Below, piece by piece: positions 34,024 to 43,903 of a stretch of 64,000 bases of DNA. This DNA is from Linnemannia hyalina. Taxonomy: Eukaryota > Mortierellomycota > Mortierellomycetes > Mortierellales > Mortierellaceae. Made by a program: the position numbers and the translations under genes. The stretch covers positions 3,596,001 to 3,660,000 of the forward strand of contig JAHRHY010000001.1 in the NCBI GenBank assembly GCA_019671135.1, given 5' to 3'. Positions within the stretch are counted from its first letter, which is position 1, and each line of letters opens with the position of its first letter. Under the pieces are notes generated by a model that worked only from the letters and a program-made list of their open reading frames with translations, did not search any database and was not told where the DNA came from.

Positions 34024-34147
34024 AGGTGGTCTTTTCTACTTAAGGGGTAATATCACATGACCTTTTACGTTTCATTTGTGAATTTGACGACCTTAGATAT
34101 ATGGATCTCCGAAAACCTAACATTCCATCAAGCAACAAGCAACACAA

Positions 34148-34218
34148 GCGTGGTTGGTTTAGTGGTATAATTACCGCCTGCCACGCGGTAGACCCGGGTT
34201 CGATTCCCGGACCACGCA
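34148..34218 (+). tRNA. tRNA-Gly (anticodon GCC)
   Basis: 71 bases fold as a cloverleaf. The acceptor stem GCGTGGT pairs with ACCACGC, with discriminator A. The D-arm contains box A (TGGTTTAGTGG), the anticodon stem ACCGC/GCGGT holds loop CTGCCAC with anticodon GCC, and the T-arm contains box B GGTTCGATTCC. There is no intron and no encoded CCA, as usual in eukaryotes. A T-rich tract at about 34325-34340 lies downstream. Confidence 0.95.
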
Positions 34219-34572
34219 GCTTCATTGCTACAGAACTATGACTTTAACTACTGCCTAAACTGTCCGATCCTACATCCGGACGATTCGCCCTTCACTGGGC
34301 TGAAAACGGTAGTCCCGAGTTCTTCTTTTGATTTTTTTTGCCCACAGAGGCATGGATAATAAGCAGGTGTTGATGACCAAGGTATGAATGCTACGTTATT
34401 CATTTTCTTTTTTTGTTTGTCCATGACAGATGCAACTTCTCTGAAAGATATACGGATTGCTGTTGTACAATAGAGGGGGGGGGGGGTTTATTATTGTTTT
34501 TTATCTTTTCTCAATTATTTTTTTTCTGTCCTTCGTTTTCTTTTCGATATCTACACTAAAGCAAATTCTCTT

Positions 34573-37038
34573 TCACAGAGGAGACTCAGGTCGAGAAGAA
34601 TCGGCCGTAGAAGGAGTAATCGACCGCCAAGAGTCCATTTGCGGCGGGGGTTGCACACCTCGTCTCTGCTGATACTGATGTTGCTGGTACTGGTGATGTT
34701 GCTCCAAGTACTGCTGATGCTGCTGCTGCTTTGTTTGCAACTGTCGCGAAAAGTCATTCTGGCGCGCTGTCTCGACGGCTGCGGTTTTGGCAGCTGCGAT
34801 CGCGATCGCGTCAGCGATGATGGCCTGCAGTTCTTGGTCCTTTGTACTAGTTGGAGTAGCAGTCGCACTAGCCCTAACGGAATCCTCTTTGGATCTACGA
34901 CCAGAGGAGGGTGATGTAGAAGAGGTCCTTTCCCTTTGGCGGGAAGATGAAGGGGAGGAAGGAGAGGTAGGCGAGGAAGGGGAGGTAGGTGCGGACATGG
35001 ATCGACGGCGGTGCTGCTTCTGGTGGTGGCGCTTCTTGGGTTCCGGTGAGTGGGCGCCTCGTTCGTAGTGCTGGTAGTCATGGTGGCCATTGTCGTTTGC
35101 GCCATAGTGGTAGTGGTTATGGCTAGTTGAGCCTGAGGCTATAGCATCAGTTCGGGGATTATCAAGGCTGCTGGACGACTGTTGGTGAGACAGGGAGGGC
35201 TGCTTGAATGCAACGTACGACTGAGACGATGTCGACCGGGGCGACGACAATGGGAGATGGTCCGCAAGAGAGCTCGGCATTGCAGGGACAGGAGGCACAG
35301 GAGGAGAAAAGGTAGGCGAGGTAGCACCAAAAGCAGTGGCATTGACAGGAGAAGGAGGGATCATAATCCGCTGAGTCTCGAGTTGAGTCGCTGACCTGCT
35401 TCTTGACCGTGGGGCATGGTGAAGGGAGGAAGTCCTTGGGGAAACGGCAAAGACGCTATCGGTAGGACTATCAGGTTTGTAGATCTCGAGTGGCTGGGGT
35501 TGTTGCTGTTGGAGGTATTGCTGTACATTCTCGGCAGTGAGCTGGGTGTTTATTGTCAGCAGTGACTGGAAGGACCGAGAGCTGGGTCGAGGGATTTGAA
35601 CAGTCAGGGGCGAGAGGGGTGGAGAGATGGCCGACCGGTCTGACGAATCAAAGAGACTCGTGTTGAGGGCTTGACTAGGATTACGTTGGTGGCGTTGACG
35701 ACGGGGTGCTTGATGTGGCGTGGACGAGATTGGTGTTAAAGATGGCGAGGTTGTGGGTACTGGGACTGGTGGAGGAGGGGGCAGAGTGATGGGGGGAGGA
35801 GGCATGTTGGGGGGAGAGATGAGTTTGCGAGACAGCCTGCGACCATCTACTATAAAGGAAGTAGTATCCATGCTGACACTGCGACGAGAGTAAGAGATGC
35901 GCGATGAGTCTGTCGACATTCCTGGACGACGCCCTCCCGCGGATTGATTAGATGTAGAGTACATGCTAGACCGATAGGACGACTCGGTCGAAACCCTGCC
36001 ATGCTCTTGGCCCGAGGGTATAGCTGGAGGGGGAATAGTGGGCGGAGGAGGAGGAGGGCGGGCGATCGAGATGCGAGCACGACCGCCTTGGATAAAGCTG
36101 TCGGAGCTATTTTGGACTGTAAGCTTGGGTCTGCGAGGGACAGGCGTTGGCATGATGGTGTCTGTTGACTCACGAGGCGTCTCCTCTGTTTCTGTGGCAG
36201 CGGAGGCGGATGCTTCTGGTGTGTGTTGTGCGACCTGCTCTTGTTGTGGAGACGGTTGGACGACATTCTTGATCTCGTCACTGCCAACGACTTGCATTTC
36301 GGTTATGTCGATGTGGATATGGTTGGGCTTCTCAGACACTTCTTCCTTCTCCTCTACTGGACTTGACGTCGTTGTTTCTGGCATCGGAATCGATATTGAC
36401 CGAGGAGGAGGAACAGGCGCCGGTGTTGGCGGTTGTGACCGAGGGTTGACAGGGATAATGGGTGGTTGCCGAGGTCTAGAGTAAGGAGAGTCAGGAAAGG
36501 GCAGTGTGCTGCAATGAAGAGGCAAGGCCATCTCGAGATCGACGCTATCACTGTCCTCGTGGATCGATGGTTGGTCCCCAGGGAAGGAGCGCCCAGGGAA
36601 GGAGTCGACTGAGATGCGTTGTTGTTCATTGCCGACTTTGTTGCTGTTGTTGCTGTTCCTCGCCCGGGAGCGAGAGCGACGTTGTTGGTCGTGGTCGAAT
36701 TGAGAAGATCCCTTGCGGTCAGGGGAGACAATCGAGAATCCAGATTTGGTATCCTTGCGACGCTGTCTGCGCCGTCGAAGAAAATACCATACTCCTACTG
36801 CGAAGAGGATGAGAAGAACTCCGGCACCAGCGCCAATGATTGGTACAAGGGGGAGTCCGTTTTGTTGTGGTGGGTGTGGTGAGGTAGTTTGTGCAGGGAT
36901 GGAAGATGAAAGGGTGGTGGTTTGGAATAGATTTGCTGTTGTGGGGGTTGAGGGTATATTGTTGACGGGGAATGAGGATGGTGTTGATATTGAGGGAAGA
37001 GAAGGGGAAGGGGTGGAGACAGGGACTTCGTCAGCCAT
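34573..37038 (-). CDS. Single-pass membrane protein with long disordered tail, unknown function
   Basis: An uninterrupted 821-residue frame runs from the ATG at 37038 (MADEVPVSTPSP) to a stop at 34573. A longer open frame upstream is only translated CA-repeat and leader. Residues 1-62 are Ser/Thr/Pro-rich. One membrane helix lies at about 63-87 (LPLVPIIGAGAGVLLILFAVGVWYF), followed by RRRRQRR, which predicts an N-out topology without a cleaved signal. The roughly 730-residue cytoplasmic part is disordered: Pro-rich SH3-like stretches (PPPITLPPPPPVP), Ser/Arg runs, and a Gln/His-rich helical C-terminus. The architecture is that of fungal Mid2/Wsc-like or Kelch-partner anchors, but no sensor domain is seen. 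Function not assigned. Confidence 0.82.
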   Translation of the reverse strand: MADEVPVSTPSPSLPSISTPSSFPVNNIPSTPTTANLFQTTTLSSSIPAQTTSPHPPQQNGLPLVPIIGAGAGVLLILFAVGVWYFLRRRRQRRKDTKSGFSIVSPDRKGSSQFDHDQQRRSRSRARNSNNSNKVGNEQQRISVDSFPGRSFPGDQPSIHEDSDSVDLEMALPLHCSTLPFPDSPYSRPRQPPIIPVNPRSQPPTPAPVPPPRSISIPMPETTTSSPVEEKEEVSEKPNHIHIDITEMQVVGSDEIKNVVQPSPQQEQVAQHTPEASASAATETEETPRESTDTIMPTPVPRRPKLTVQNSSDSFIQGGRARISIARPPPPPPTIPPPAIPSGQEHGRVSTESSYRSSMYSTSNQSAGGRRPGMSTDSSRISYSRRSVSMDTTSFIVDGRRLSRKLISPPNMPPPPITLPPPPPVPVPTTSPSLTPISSTPHQAPRRQRHQRNPSQALNTSLFDSSDRSAISPPLSPLTVQIPRPSSRSFQSLLTINTQLTAENVQQYLQQQQPQPLEIYKPDSPTDSVFAVSPRTSSLHHAPRSRSRSATQLETQRIMIPPSPVNATAFGATSPTFSPPVPPVPAMPSSLADHLPLSSPRSTSSQSYVAFKQPSLSHQQSSSSLDNPRTDAIASGSTSHNHYHYGANDNGHHDYQHYERGAHSPEPKKRHHQKQHRRRSMSAPTSPSSPTSPSSPSSSRQRERTSSTSPSSGRRSKEDSVRASATATPTSTKDQELQAIIADAIAIAAAKTAAVETARQNDFSRQLQTKQQQHQQYLEQHHQYQQHQYQQRRGVQPPPQMDSWRSITPSTADSSRPESPL

Positions 37039-37408
37039 GGTGTATCTGTGAATGGGTGAAATAGACGTTGAAGAAAAAAAACAAGTTGTCGAAAGGAAAA
37101 AAAGTTGGAGGGAAAACGGGAGGTTAGTGCCTTGGTTTAAATATGGTTCTTGTTGCACAGAGTAGCAGTAAGAGGAAGAACGAAGGAGAAGAGAGTGTGG
37201 AACAAGAGGACGAAATGACGCGAAAAAAAAGGCGGGAAGAGATAAATGCGCCGAGCGAAAAAAGAAATAGAATACAAGAATCCAAAAGAACGACGTCCGC
37301 GGGGGAAAAGAGGAAGAACGAGTGGGCGAAAGAGAAAAAGGGGGATGGTCGATGGTTTTGAATGTTTGGTCCGACAGACAGTGCAGGCACATACATACAG
37401 GACACATA

Positions 37409-37420
37409 CATACACACACA

Positions 37421-37456
<36 letters not shown>

Positions 37457-37482
37457 ACACATACACACACACACACACACAG
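37409..37482. repeat. (CA)n microsatellite with ATAC interruptions
   Basis: About 35 dinucleotides of alternating C and A, interrupted by TA steps, lie upstream of the membrane-protein gene. In frame on the minus strand it yields a meaningless Cys/Val run. Confidence 0.9.
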
Positions 37483-40078
37483 ACAAACACACCGGTGCTT
37501 GTGTTGGGATGCGGATGTTTATTGCAAATGCTCCAAGCAGCGAGAGTGGATGGACGAAAGGGAGGGAAACGTTTATTGTGTTCACCTTCGCCTTTGTGTT
37601 CAATGGTTGGGAGTCATTCCTGCAACTTTGTTTTTTTTTAGGTTGCATAAGAAGCGACTTATTTTCATCGTCAGCCTGTGTGGCGGGAAAAAAAACAGAT
37701 CGGGGGAGAGATGGAACGAATATAGGAGAAAGAGAGAGAGGGCGGAGAGGGAAGAGGGAGGGAGGGAGAACACGTTCAGAGGTAAACAGAAAGGGAAGGG
37801 AGGGTCTGGCGTCGATTGCTTGCATGCTTAGATAACTGTTTTTTTGGTGTTCTGGTGGAAGGCAGAGGTGGGAGAGGGAAGGGAGGAGGGCATGCATTGC
37901 AGAGGATATTTGTATGTGTGGTCGCTTGCTTACCTCTTAAATTGGATACTGGATGATGTCGTCGTTGTTCGTCCCGCTCCAAATGTAAACAAAAACTGTG
38001 TAAATAGAATTGAATGCTACCTCAGTCCTTGCATAGCTAATGCATAGGGGGGATGAATGGATGGGAGGGAATGGTAATGGAAGCGAAAAGAAAAGGAGGG
38101 AGCGGGAAGAAAATAAAGGCCAGTGCAATAAATTTGCCGCGCCAAGGAGAAATGGTGGTAAATTATGGACAGTGCGAAATGGGTGGTTATTAGTGTTGTC
38201 TGGGGTTGTTGTGTTGTTGTTTGGGCTGGTTGAAAGGTGGGATAGATGGCGGGTGTGTTGGTTAATGAAATTAGCTATATGTGGGTCGAGCGAGTGTGTG
38301 GATTGGTTACAGAGGACCGAGGGAAGGATGGATAGGTGGTCAAGTGTTCAAAGCGGGGGTGTGAAGGTGTGTTGCTTGCTGCTGTGTAAGTGAATACGGT
38401 AAGGAAAGGTAGGATACAAGGCGAAAGATGCAAATTATAGTGAGGAGTGAACAAAGCAGGGGATATAAGAGGGTAGGAAAATAAAAGAGAAAAAAAAAGT
38501 GAGGATGAGAGGAGGAGCTGGTCGCTTTTAAGAAGAAATAAGGTCCACATAAGGGAAGACTCATCTTCGACTGATTCAGTCGAATTGATTGACCGTTAAA
38601 TGTTTTGATTATTAGTTAATGCGTGTTCGGAGGGTTTTTTATTGTGGTTGTGTGCTGCATTGCATAGGAGAGTTCAAACCATGTCCTTGTCCTCTCTCTC
38701 TCCTGGTGATCACTCTTTCTCTATTCGACCACACTCTCCCTCTCTCGCCTTCTTTTTCTCTCGCTCTCGCTCTCACTCCACTCAACTCTCTTATTCCCCT
38801 CGTTTACGGGCATTACCTTTTTTTGAATTCAAAAAGAGAAACAGAGCCTCATGCTCATATTTCCAATGCCTCCCTTCGGTGGACCCGGCTGGATGACTTG
38901 GCTGGCCAACACAGAGTTGCCAGAAAGTATCTGAAGCCAGCACCTCGGCTGTTCTCTTTGTCAGTCGATAAACGGCACAAAAAAGTGTCCAAGTCGTTCC
39001 TTGTTACACCCGCCTCAACTCAACCCCATGTCATCATTCCTCTTTGCAACGCACAACAATAGGAAGGCTAAAAGGTGTCTTCATCATGACAGGCATGCTC
39101 ATCTGTTCCAGTACCATATGGTTGGCCACCTCTTATTTTGGTTGTTGTCGTTTTGTCTATCAAGAAGAAATAAAAACAAAAACGAGGAATCGAGCCGGTG
39201 CCAACTGAAAGAGCTCAAACAAATCCAAATTTATGGCTCTCATCATCTCCTTTTTTTTGTTTCCTTCTTACTCTCTTCAATTCTCTCCTATTGTCCCTTT
39301 CGTCCAGTTGGAAAAAGGAAGGCGTCAAGTAAAGTTTCCGACTACACCGACCGCGCCAGACAGCCAACTAACCAACCAAAGACAACTTTGACGAAAAGAA
39401 AAGGAGCTTTGAAAAGCGTCGCCTGTTCCGTGCAGCCTTGACTGGGATTGCCGAGTTTGCCTTGTTCCAAGAACAAAAAAACGAGGTGCAATTTCATGTT
39501 ACATCCGAACGTTCAACAAGCAAATACATCCAACAACAGCCCTGAAAGGAATATATATGGATGAGACCAAAAGGACATGCAGCTCTTGTTTGTTTTCTAC
39601 TTGCTCATTTCCTATTTCCATGCTACATTTTTGTTTTTTTTGTCTGCTTTGTTTGGTTTGTTTGGTTTGTATTGCCCGCTGATGAAAAGAAAGAGAGGTA
39701 CACAAACACAAACACAAACGCAAGCACACAAAGCACAAATGAAGGCACCAACAACCATCAACCACCCCAATAGTGTCTTACTCGCGCATGGTATGATTTC
39801 ACCTCAATTAAAAAACCATTCATCCTGCCTGGCACGTCAACAACATCAACAAAGCGATCAACCGACTCCCTCTTGAGCAGTGTTCTCCGTCTTTATTTTT
39901 GATCCCCCTGTTGGGCGACCCTTTCCATGTACCTTTCTCCTCCACGCTTTCGTTTAAAATATTTTTGTCAGTTGGAATATGGATGCTCACAGGCTAATGC
40001 TTGTGAGCTGGATATAAAACAATAGGGTAAGTTAGGGAATGTGAAGTGAGTGTGATGGTGAAGGGGTTTAGCCCATCC

Positions 40079-40715
40079 TCATGGCCCTGGTATTTTTTTC
40101 TCCTTAGCGTCTTCTGTTCTCAAGCAACAACCAAAAATAGGCGGAGCCCAATATCCCAGACAAGTAAGCAAGGACTTCCTTCCCCCTGTTTTTTTTGGCC
40201 TTTTCAACCCACACACTGACATGGATGCTTGCTGATGGACGTTTATTATTAGGATGTGCGAGCTAGTGATGCGTAAGAAAGTTAGTAATGCTCTCTTCTG
40301 CTCGGGTACATTTTGCTCTGATCTGGCACCCCCTCCCCATTCTCCTCCAAATGCCAATGAGACTTCTCCGCTGGATATTATTGGCCATGGCCCTGGAATT
40401 GATGGTTTCGGGTTCGCTGCTGGACGAGCGTGCCTGTGCTTTTGTGCCTGAACGGAAGTAAGGGTTTCCAATCCCCGTCCTGTCCTCTTGCTCCCCTATG
40501 TACCTGTTCATTGGTACCGTATGTGATTTTTTTTCGCTCAAGATTCACGACGAAAACAGTCGATCTAACATTGTGAGTACTCTTAAACCCAGAGAGACCT
40601 TGAAAAGGAACAAAAGTCCGAGAGATGGTACCAAAGCGGAGGGAGTGAACAATTGTCTTGAAAGGTACGCGTGTTCTTTTGTTTGTTATTCCACGTCCAG
40701 TGGACCCCAAGTAGG
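40079..40715 (-). CDS. Weak candidate two-exon gene, unknown
   Basis: A block ending GTNEQ at a consensus donor CAG|GTACAT (40505) is followed 57 bases later by the acceptor GTTCAG (about 40449). The next block stays in phase and remains open to a stop at 40079 (words PGPWPIISSGEVSLAFGGEW and EQKRALLTFL). The upstream block has FKTIVHSLRFGTISRTFVPF. Nothing resembles a known family and there is no clear ATG. It may be an orphan gene or chance. Confidence 0.2.
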
Positions 40716-41495
40716 CATTCGTCGTTATCTGTGGATGTACTTTTGGTTCTAGAGCGTAGACATGCATGAGTGCATGAATGTAAGTATGTATGTAAGTATG
40801 TATGTAGACTATGTGCATTCTCTACCTACTTCTACTCTTTACATGCATACATACAGACATACATACGAGTCCAGACTCAAGGCTGAGGAATAAAAGAACA
40901 AAAAAGATGCCAATTGGAGATCGCAGAACAATACGAGGTAGAAGAAACATCCGAGATAGAAGAACAGTAATCAATTGACTGTACCCTTCTTTTTGGAGAG
41001 TAGCATCCACTCCATCTCATGCATAGTACTACCCAGATCCCAGACCAAAACAAACAAAACAAACAAGCATGGTCAAATTGGAGAAAAAAGGCCTCGTTTT
41101 TTTCATTTTCTAATCGTATCACCTCACCCCACCCAATCCCCATCGGTCACTCATGGAGGGAGATAGAAATAAGATTGGATGTTGCACAAGAGAAAGTAAA
41201 GAGTTCAACAACGTGTGAGGGTGGAGTGGAGAAAGAGCATAGGAGGAAAGAGATAGAAAGAGAGCATGCGAAGATGGAAGGGCGTGTATGTTTGTACGTT
41301 TAAGAGAAAGAGGGGCTGGTGGCAATCAAGCCCCTTGTGCATGATAACAAAAATCAAAAGGATGGACACTCGTTTGTACACATTTTTAACGTTGCGAAAA
41401 GATGCTAGATGGACTACGAGGATATCCATGGACAAAAACAAGAGAGGTACTGTCTGGTCTCACGATGGTTTTGAGAGGAGGAAAAAGGAAAAAAG

Positions 41496-42302
41496 TTAAG
41501 TGTAGATGAAGGAGACAATGCCCTTAACTCCGCCATTCTGCTTGATGATCGACTCGTGGTAGCCTTCCTTCCTCGTCCACTTTTCTTCTGACCTACACTT
41601 GATCTTGCACTTCCAGTCTACCCTTCCATCCCCATGTACCTCACACGGACAGCTCTCAAACCGTGCCCTGGCCGACACCTGCACACCTACAATAGCAACA
41701 TACCCAGACTCACCCCTATTGATCTGGAATTCATAGCCCAACTCGGTCGCCTTCTCGGTCGTTGAACTGAACGCGTATCCCGTCGTCGCCGTGAACTGCA
41801 TCCCGACCCCGAATGGCGTGGCACCCGCAGAACCAGAGAACCCAATACTGGTGCTATGCGTGGTAGAGACAGTCTGGGTCACAGAGTAACTGACTCTGCA
41901 GGTTGGAGTGGAGCAAAAGATGCTTTGGGAGATGGGTTGGGCAGGGATGATCTCGATGGTCGGGTCTTCGAGAATCGTCACGTTGCAGACCAAGTTGCGG
42001 AATCCTAGCTTGGGTTTGCATAGGTCTTCCATGAGAGCCACTCGGTACCTCTCGGGGTAGTAGCGGTACCCCATTTCGCTGTCAATGATGTCCTGCATTT
42101 GACCGTTCAAGTCCACACCCGAAGTTTGGTGTTCGCTCGGTGGAAGGTAAGTAATCCCACAATCGGGTTGTGGTTTGTTCGGACAATGGCGATTGATGCG
42201 GGAAAAGGGCTGTTGAGATGGAGCTGAGAGCGAGAAGAGAGGGACCGAGGTACCGACTGCGGCCAGGAGACCGATCAGGACGGCAGGAGTTGTCCAATGC
42301 AT
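41496..42302 (-). CDS. Secreted protein with an aerolysin/ETX-like beta-strand region
   Basis: 268 residues in a single exon, with an N-terminal signal peptide (hydrophobic TPAVLIGLLAAVGTSVPLF, cleavage near residue 22-26). There are about ten cysteines, several paired in the C-terminal CPCEVHG and CKIKC segments. Residues about 136-200 are Ser/Thr-rich alternating strands around an FGVGMQF centre, flanked by TVSTTHSTS and AFSSTTEKAT. This is the pattern of the membrane-insertion region of small beta-pore-forming proteins of the aerolysin/ETX-MTX2 superfamily. It is followed by GYVAIVGVQVSARARF. Assignment to that superfamily is inference from the strand pattern; an ordinary secreted adhesin is the alternative. 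A TATA-like TATAAAG lies at about 42632-42626. The upstream leader holds a (GAG)n run (42567-42600). Confidence 0.7.
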   Translation of the reverse strand: MHWTTPAVLIGLLAAVGTSVPLFSLSAPSQQPFSRINRHCPNKPQPDCGITYLPPSEHQTSGVDLNGQMQDIIDSEMGYRYYPERYRVALMEDLCKPKLGFRNLVCNVTILEDPTIEIIPAQPISQSIFCSTPTCRVSYSVTQTVSTTHSTSIGFSGSAGATPFGVGMQFTATTGYAFSSTTEKATELGYEFQINRGESGYVAIVGVQVSARARFESCPCEVHGDGRVDWKCKIKCRSEEKWTRKEGYHESIIKQNGGVKGIVSFIYT

Positions 42303-43329
42303 TTTGTGGATCTATAACATGGATATTGCGCATTGTGGTTGACGTGAGTAAAGTGTCGAAACACACTGTGGATTGGTATCGATATCCATGAACATAAACT
42401 CTTGCGCCGCAGGTGGATCTTACATTGATTTCTCGGCTGGAAAGGACGAGAAGCAGTTTGTTGTTGAGATGCGTGTGAGCGCTGGAGGGAGGGATGAAAT
42501 TGGGAGGGTGGTGGAGGAGGCGGAGGAAGAAGAGGAAGAAGAGGAAGAACAAGAAAAGGAAGGAGGAGAGGAGGAGGAGGAGGAGGAGGAGGAGGAGGAG
42601 GTGTGTGAAAAAGATGCTTCACCTCTTTATACAAATATTCCCTTAAAAATTGCATGATATGCGCGTCAAAAAAGACGACGGCGGGAAGTTGCTAATCCCG
42701 TCAAAAAGAAAAAAAAACCCCCCCAGCGAAAGATGTCGCGCCATGACCCACCCTCCTTTTCCCCATTGCGCATCTTAGGTCATCTCCCACAGAAAAAAAA
42801 AGGTTTGCCTTTTACCTTTTTCTCTCTCTCTGGAGCACAAAAGACAAGGCATCTCGATCCCGCCACTCCCGCGAGGTAGCCTACTCTACACCAATGGACT
42901 TCCTGTCACTTGCAAGTATGGAGAAAAAAAATCTCGCGCCTCGACCCCTCATTCTTTCTGGAATTTGCCGCGGTGAACTGGGAGCCTTTCTTCTTTCCTG
43001 CCTTGTCTACTCTCCATGTCTTGTTTCAAGGTAATATGGAGAAAGTAAGGAGGATTGTTATTTCATTTACCTAAGCGCAGCATCTCAAATTTTGAGATGT
43101 TGCAACAATGGTTACAGCGCAGGAGGAGAGTGTGAGAAAAAAGAGAATGAGCTTGCTCAGGAGAATGATGGAGGATCTGAGTATGTTTGTTGTGTAGCAA
43201 GAGAGGGTATGTGGTAGGGACCTAAACATCGACTGTAAAAACGAAGGGGAGCAAGATAAACCATGTAGAAAAAAGGATGGAGGAGATATGGGGTGCTTGT
43301 GTCTGTGTGCGCGCGCGGGTTGACTTAAC
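42303..43329. other. Intergenic interval between the secreted-protein gene and its relic
   Basis: It contains a GAG/GAA trinucleotide tract (about 42525-42600), which is leader or promoter of the secreted-protein gene. A 49-codon plus-strand frame at about 42893 ends at a possible donor but has no partner exon. No supported gene. Confidence 0.5.
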
Positions 43330-43604
43330 AAGACGTTGGCCTCAGCTCTACGGTCCCATCTTCTTCCAGTTTGTAAACAGGTGTCCGCACGCACCTTTGA
43401 CGACACCTGCGCGCCGGTGATAGCAACATACCCGTACTTGCCCCTGCGACGTCGTAAACTCAGCCCTTGCCTGAGTGGTCTATTCGCCTTGTGGTCGTTG
43501 GGTCGCTGCTTCGAACTGGCCGGGCAGCGTTTGGTTGTGGGATCTTGACTCGCGCTACCTCGAGAGAAATCAAAGCTGCCGACATGATTGGTCGAGATGG
43601 TGTG
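43330..43604 (-). pseudogene. Decayed paralogue of the neighbouring secreted protein
   Basis: The minus strand reads HTISTNHVGSFDFSRGSAS, matching TVSTTHSTSIGFSGSAG of the intact gene, then 56 residues later GYVAITGAQVSSKVR, matching GYVAIVGVQVSARAR. The spacing equals that of the intact protein exactly, but the segment between is not similar in this frame. Short resemblances appear in another frame (GQFEAATQ against MQFTATTG), suggesting compensating frameshifts. No signal peptide, N-terminal domain or C-terminal Cys motifs are preserved. The relic lies about 1.0 kb upstream of the intact copy on the same strand, so it is an old tandem duplicate. Confidence 0.6.
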
Positions 43605-43903
43605 GTGCACATGCAATGCAGCCAAGGGGCTGGCCATCTGTAGCAGCAGCTATATCTTTCCAGTGAATAGAATGATATTCCCTCCTTCTTTGGCTCGAAA
43701 CCCATCTCTCACGCCAATCAACAAACAACCAACAGTTACCAGTACTCAACTCCCCGCAGCCCTTAGCACTACTTTGGCATCCTCAGACACAGGAACACAC
43801 GCTTGATCAATAACAATAACAACAACAACACCACGCCATTCCAGCATCCTTGCATCAGCTACTTCTCTTTACAATCATAACCCTCTCTAATATCACTACG
43901 GAC

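Larger units (their letters stand above)
32503..34147. other. Interval with orphan exon-like coding pieces on the minus strand
   Basis: Besides the two coding-like blocks listed separately (32711-32864 and 33826-34023) there is higher-GC sequence at about 33360-33640 that belongs to no gene I can recognise. There are also homopolymer runs near 32855-32870 and 33092-33113. No transposon ends were found by eye, but the mix resembles old inserted DNA. Confidence 0.35.
37039..41495. other. 4.4-kb gene-poor interval
   Basis: The leader of the membrane-protein gene occupies the left part. A CA/TG dinucleotide tract lies at 37409-37482 and an ATGT/ATAC tetranucleotide tract at about 40765-40870. 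A weak candidate gene is listed separately at 40079-40715. Otherwise I see no supported coding sequence. Confidence 0.5.

Noticed and set aside
34040..34225. 61-codon minus-strand frame
   Set aside because: It is antisense to the tRNA-Gly gene; homology-like words in it come from the tRNA sequence.
37039..37476. 146-codon N-terminal extension of the membrane-protein gene
   Set aside because: It begins with a Cys/Val run from the CA repeat and then Phe/Ser-rich leader; the ATG at 37038 starts protein-like sequence.
38619..39062. 147-codon plus-strand frame with a basic, protein-like end (RWTRLDDLAGQHRVARKYLK)
   Set aside because: The N-terminal half is translated CT-rich DNA; no splice sites isolate the better-looking part.
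42893..43032. 49-codon plus-strand frame ending at a possible donor
   Set aside because: No downstream exon keeps the frame and there is no recognisable motif.
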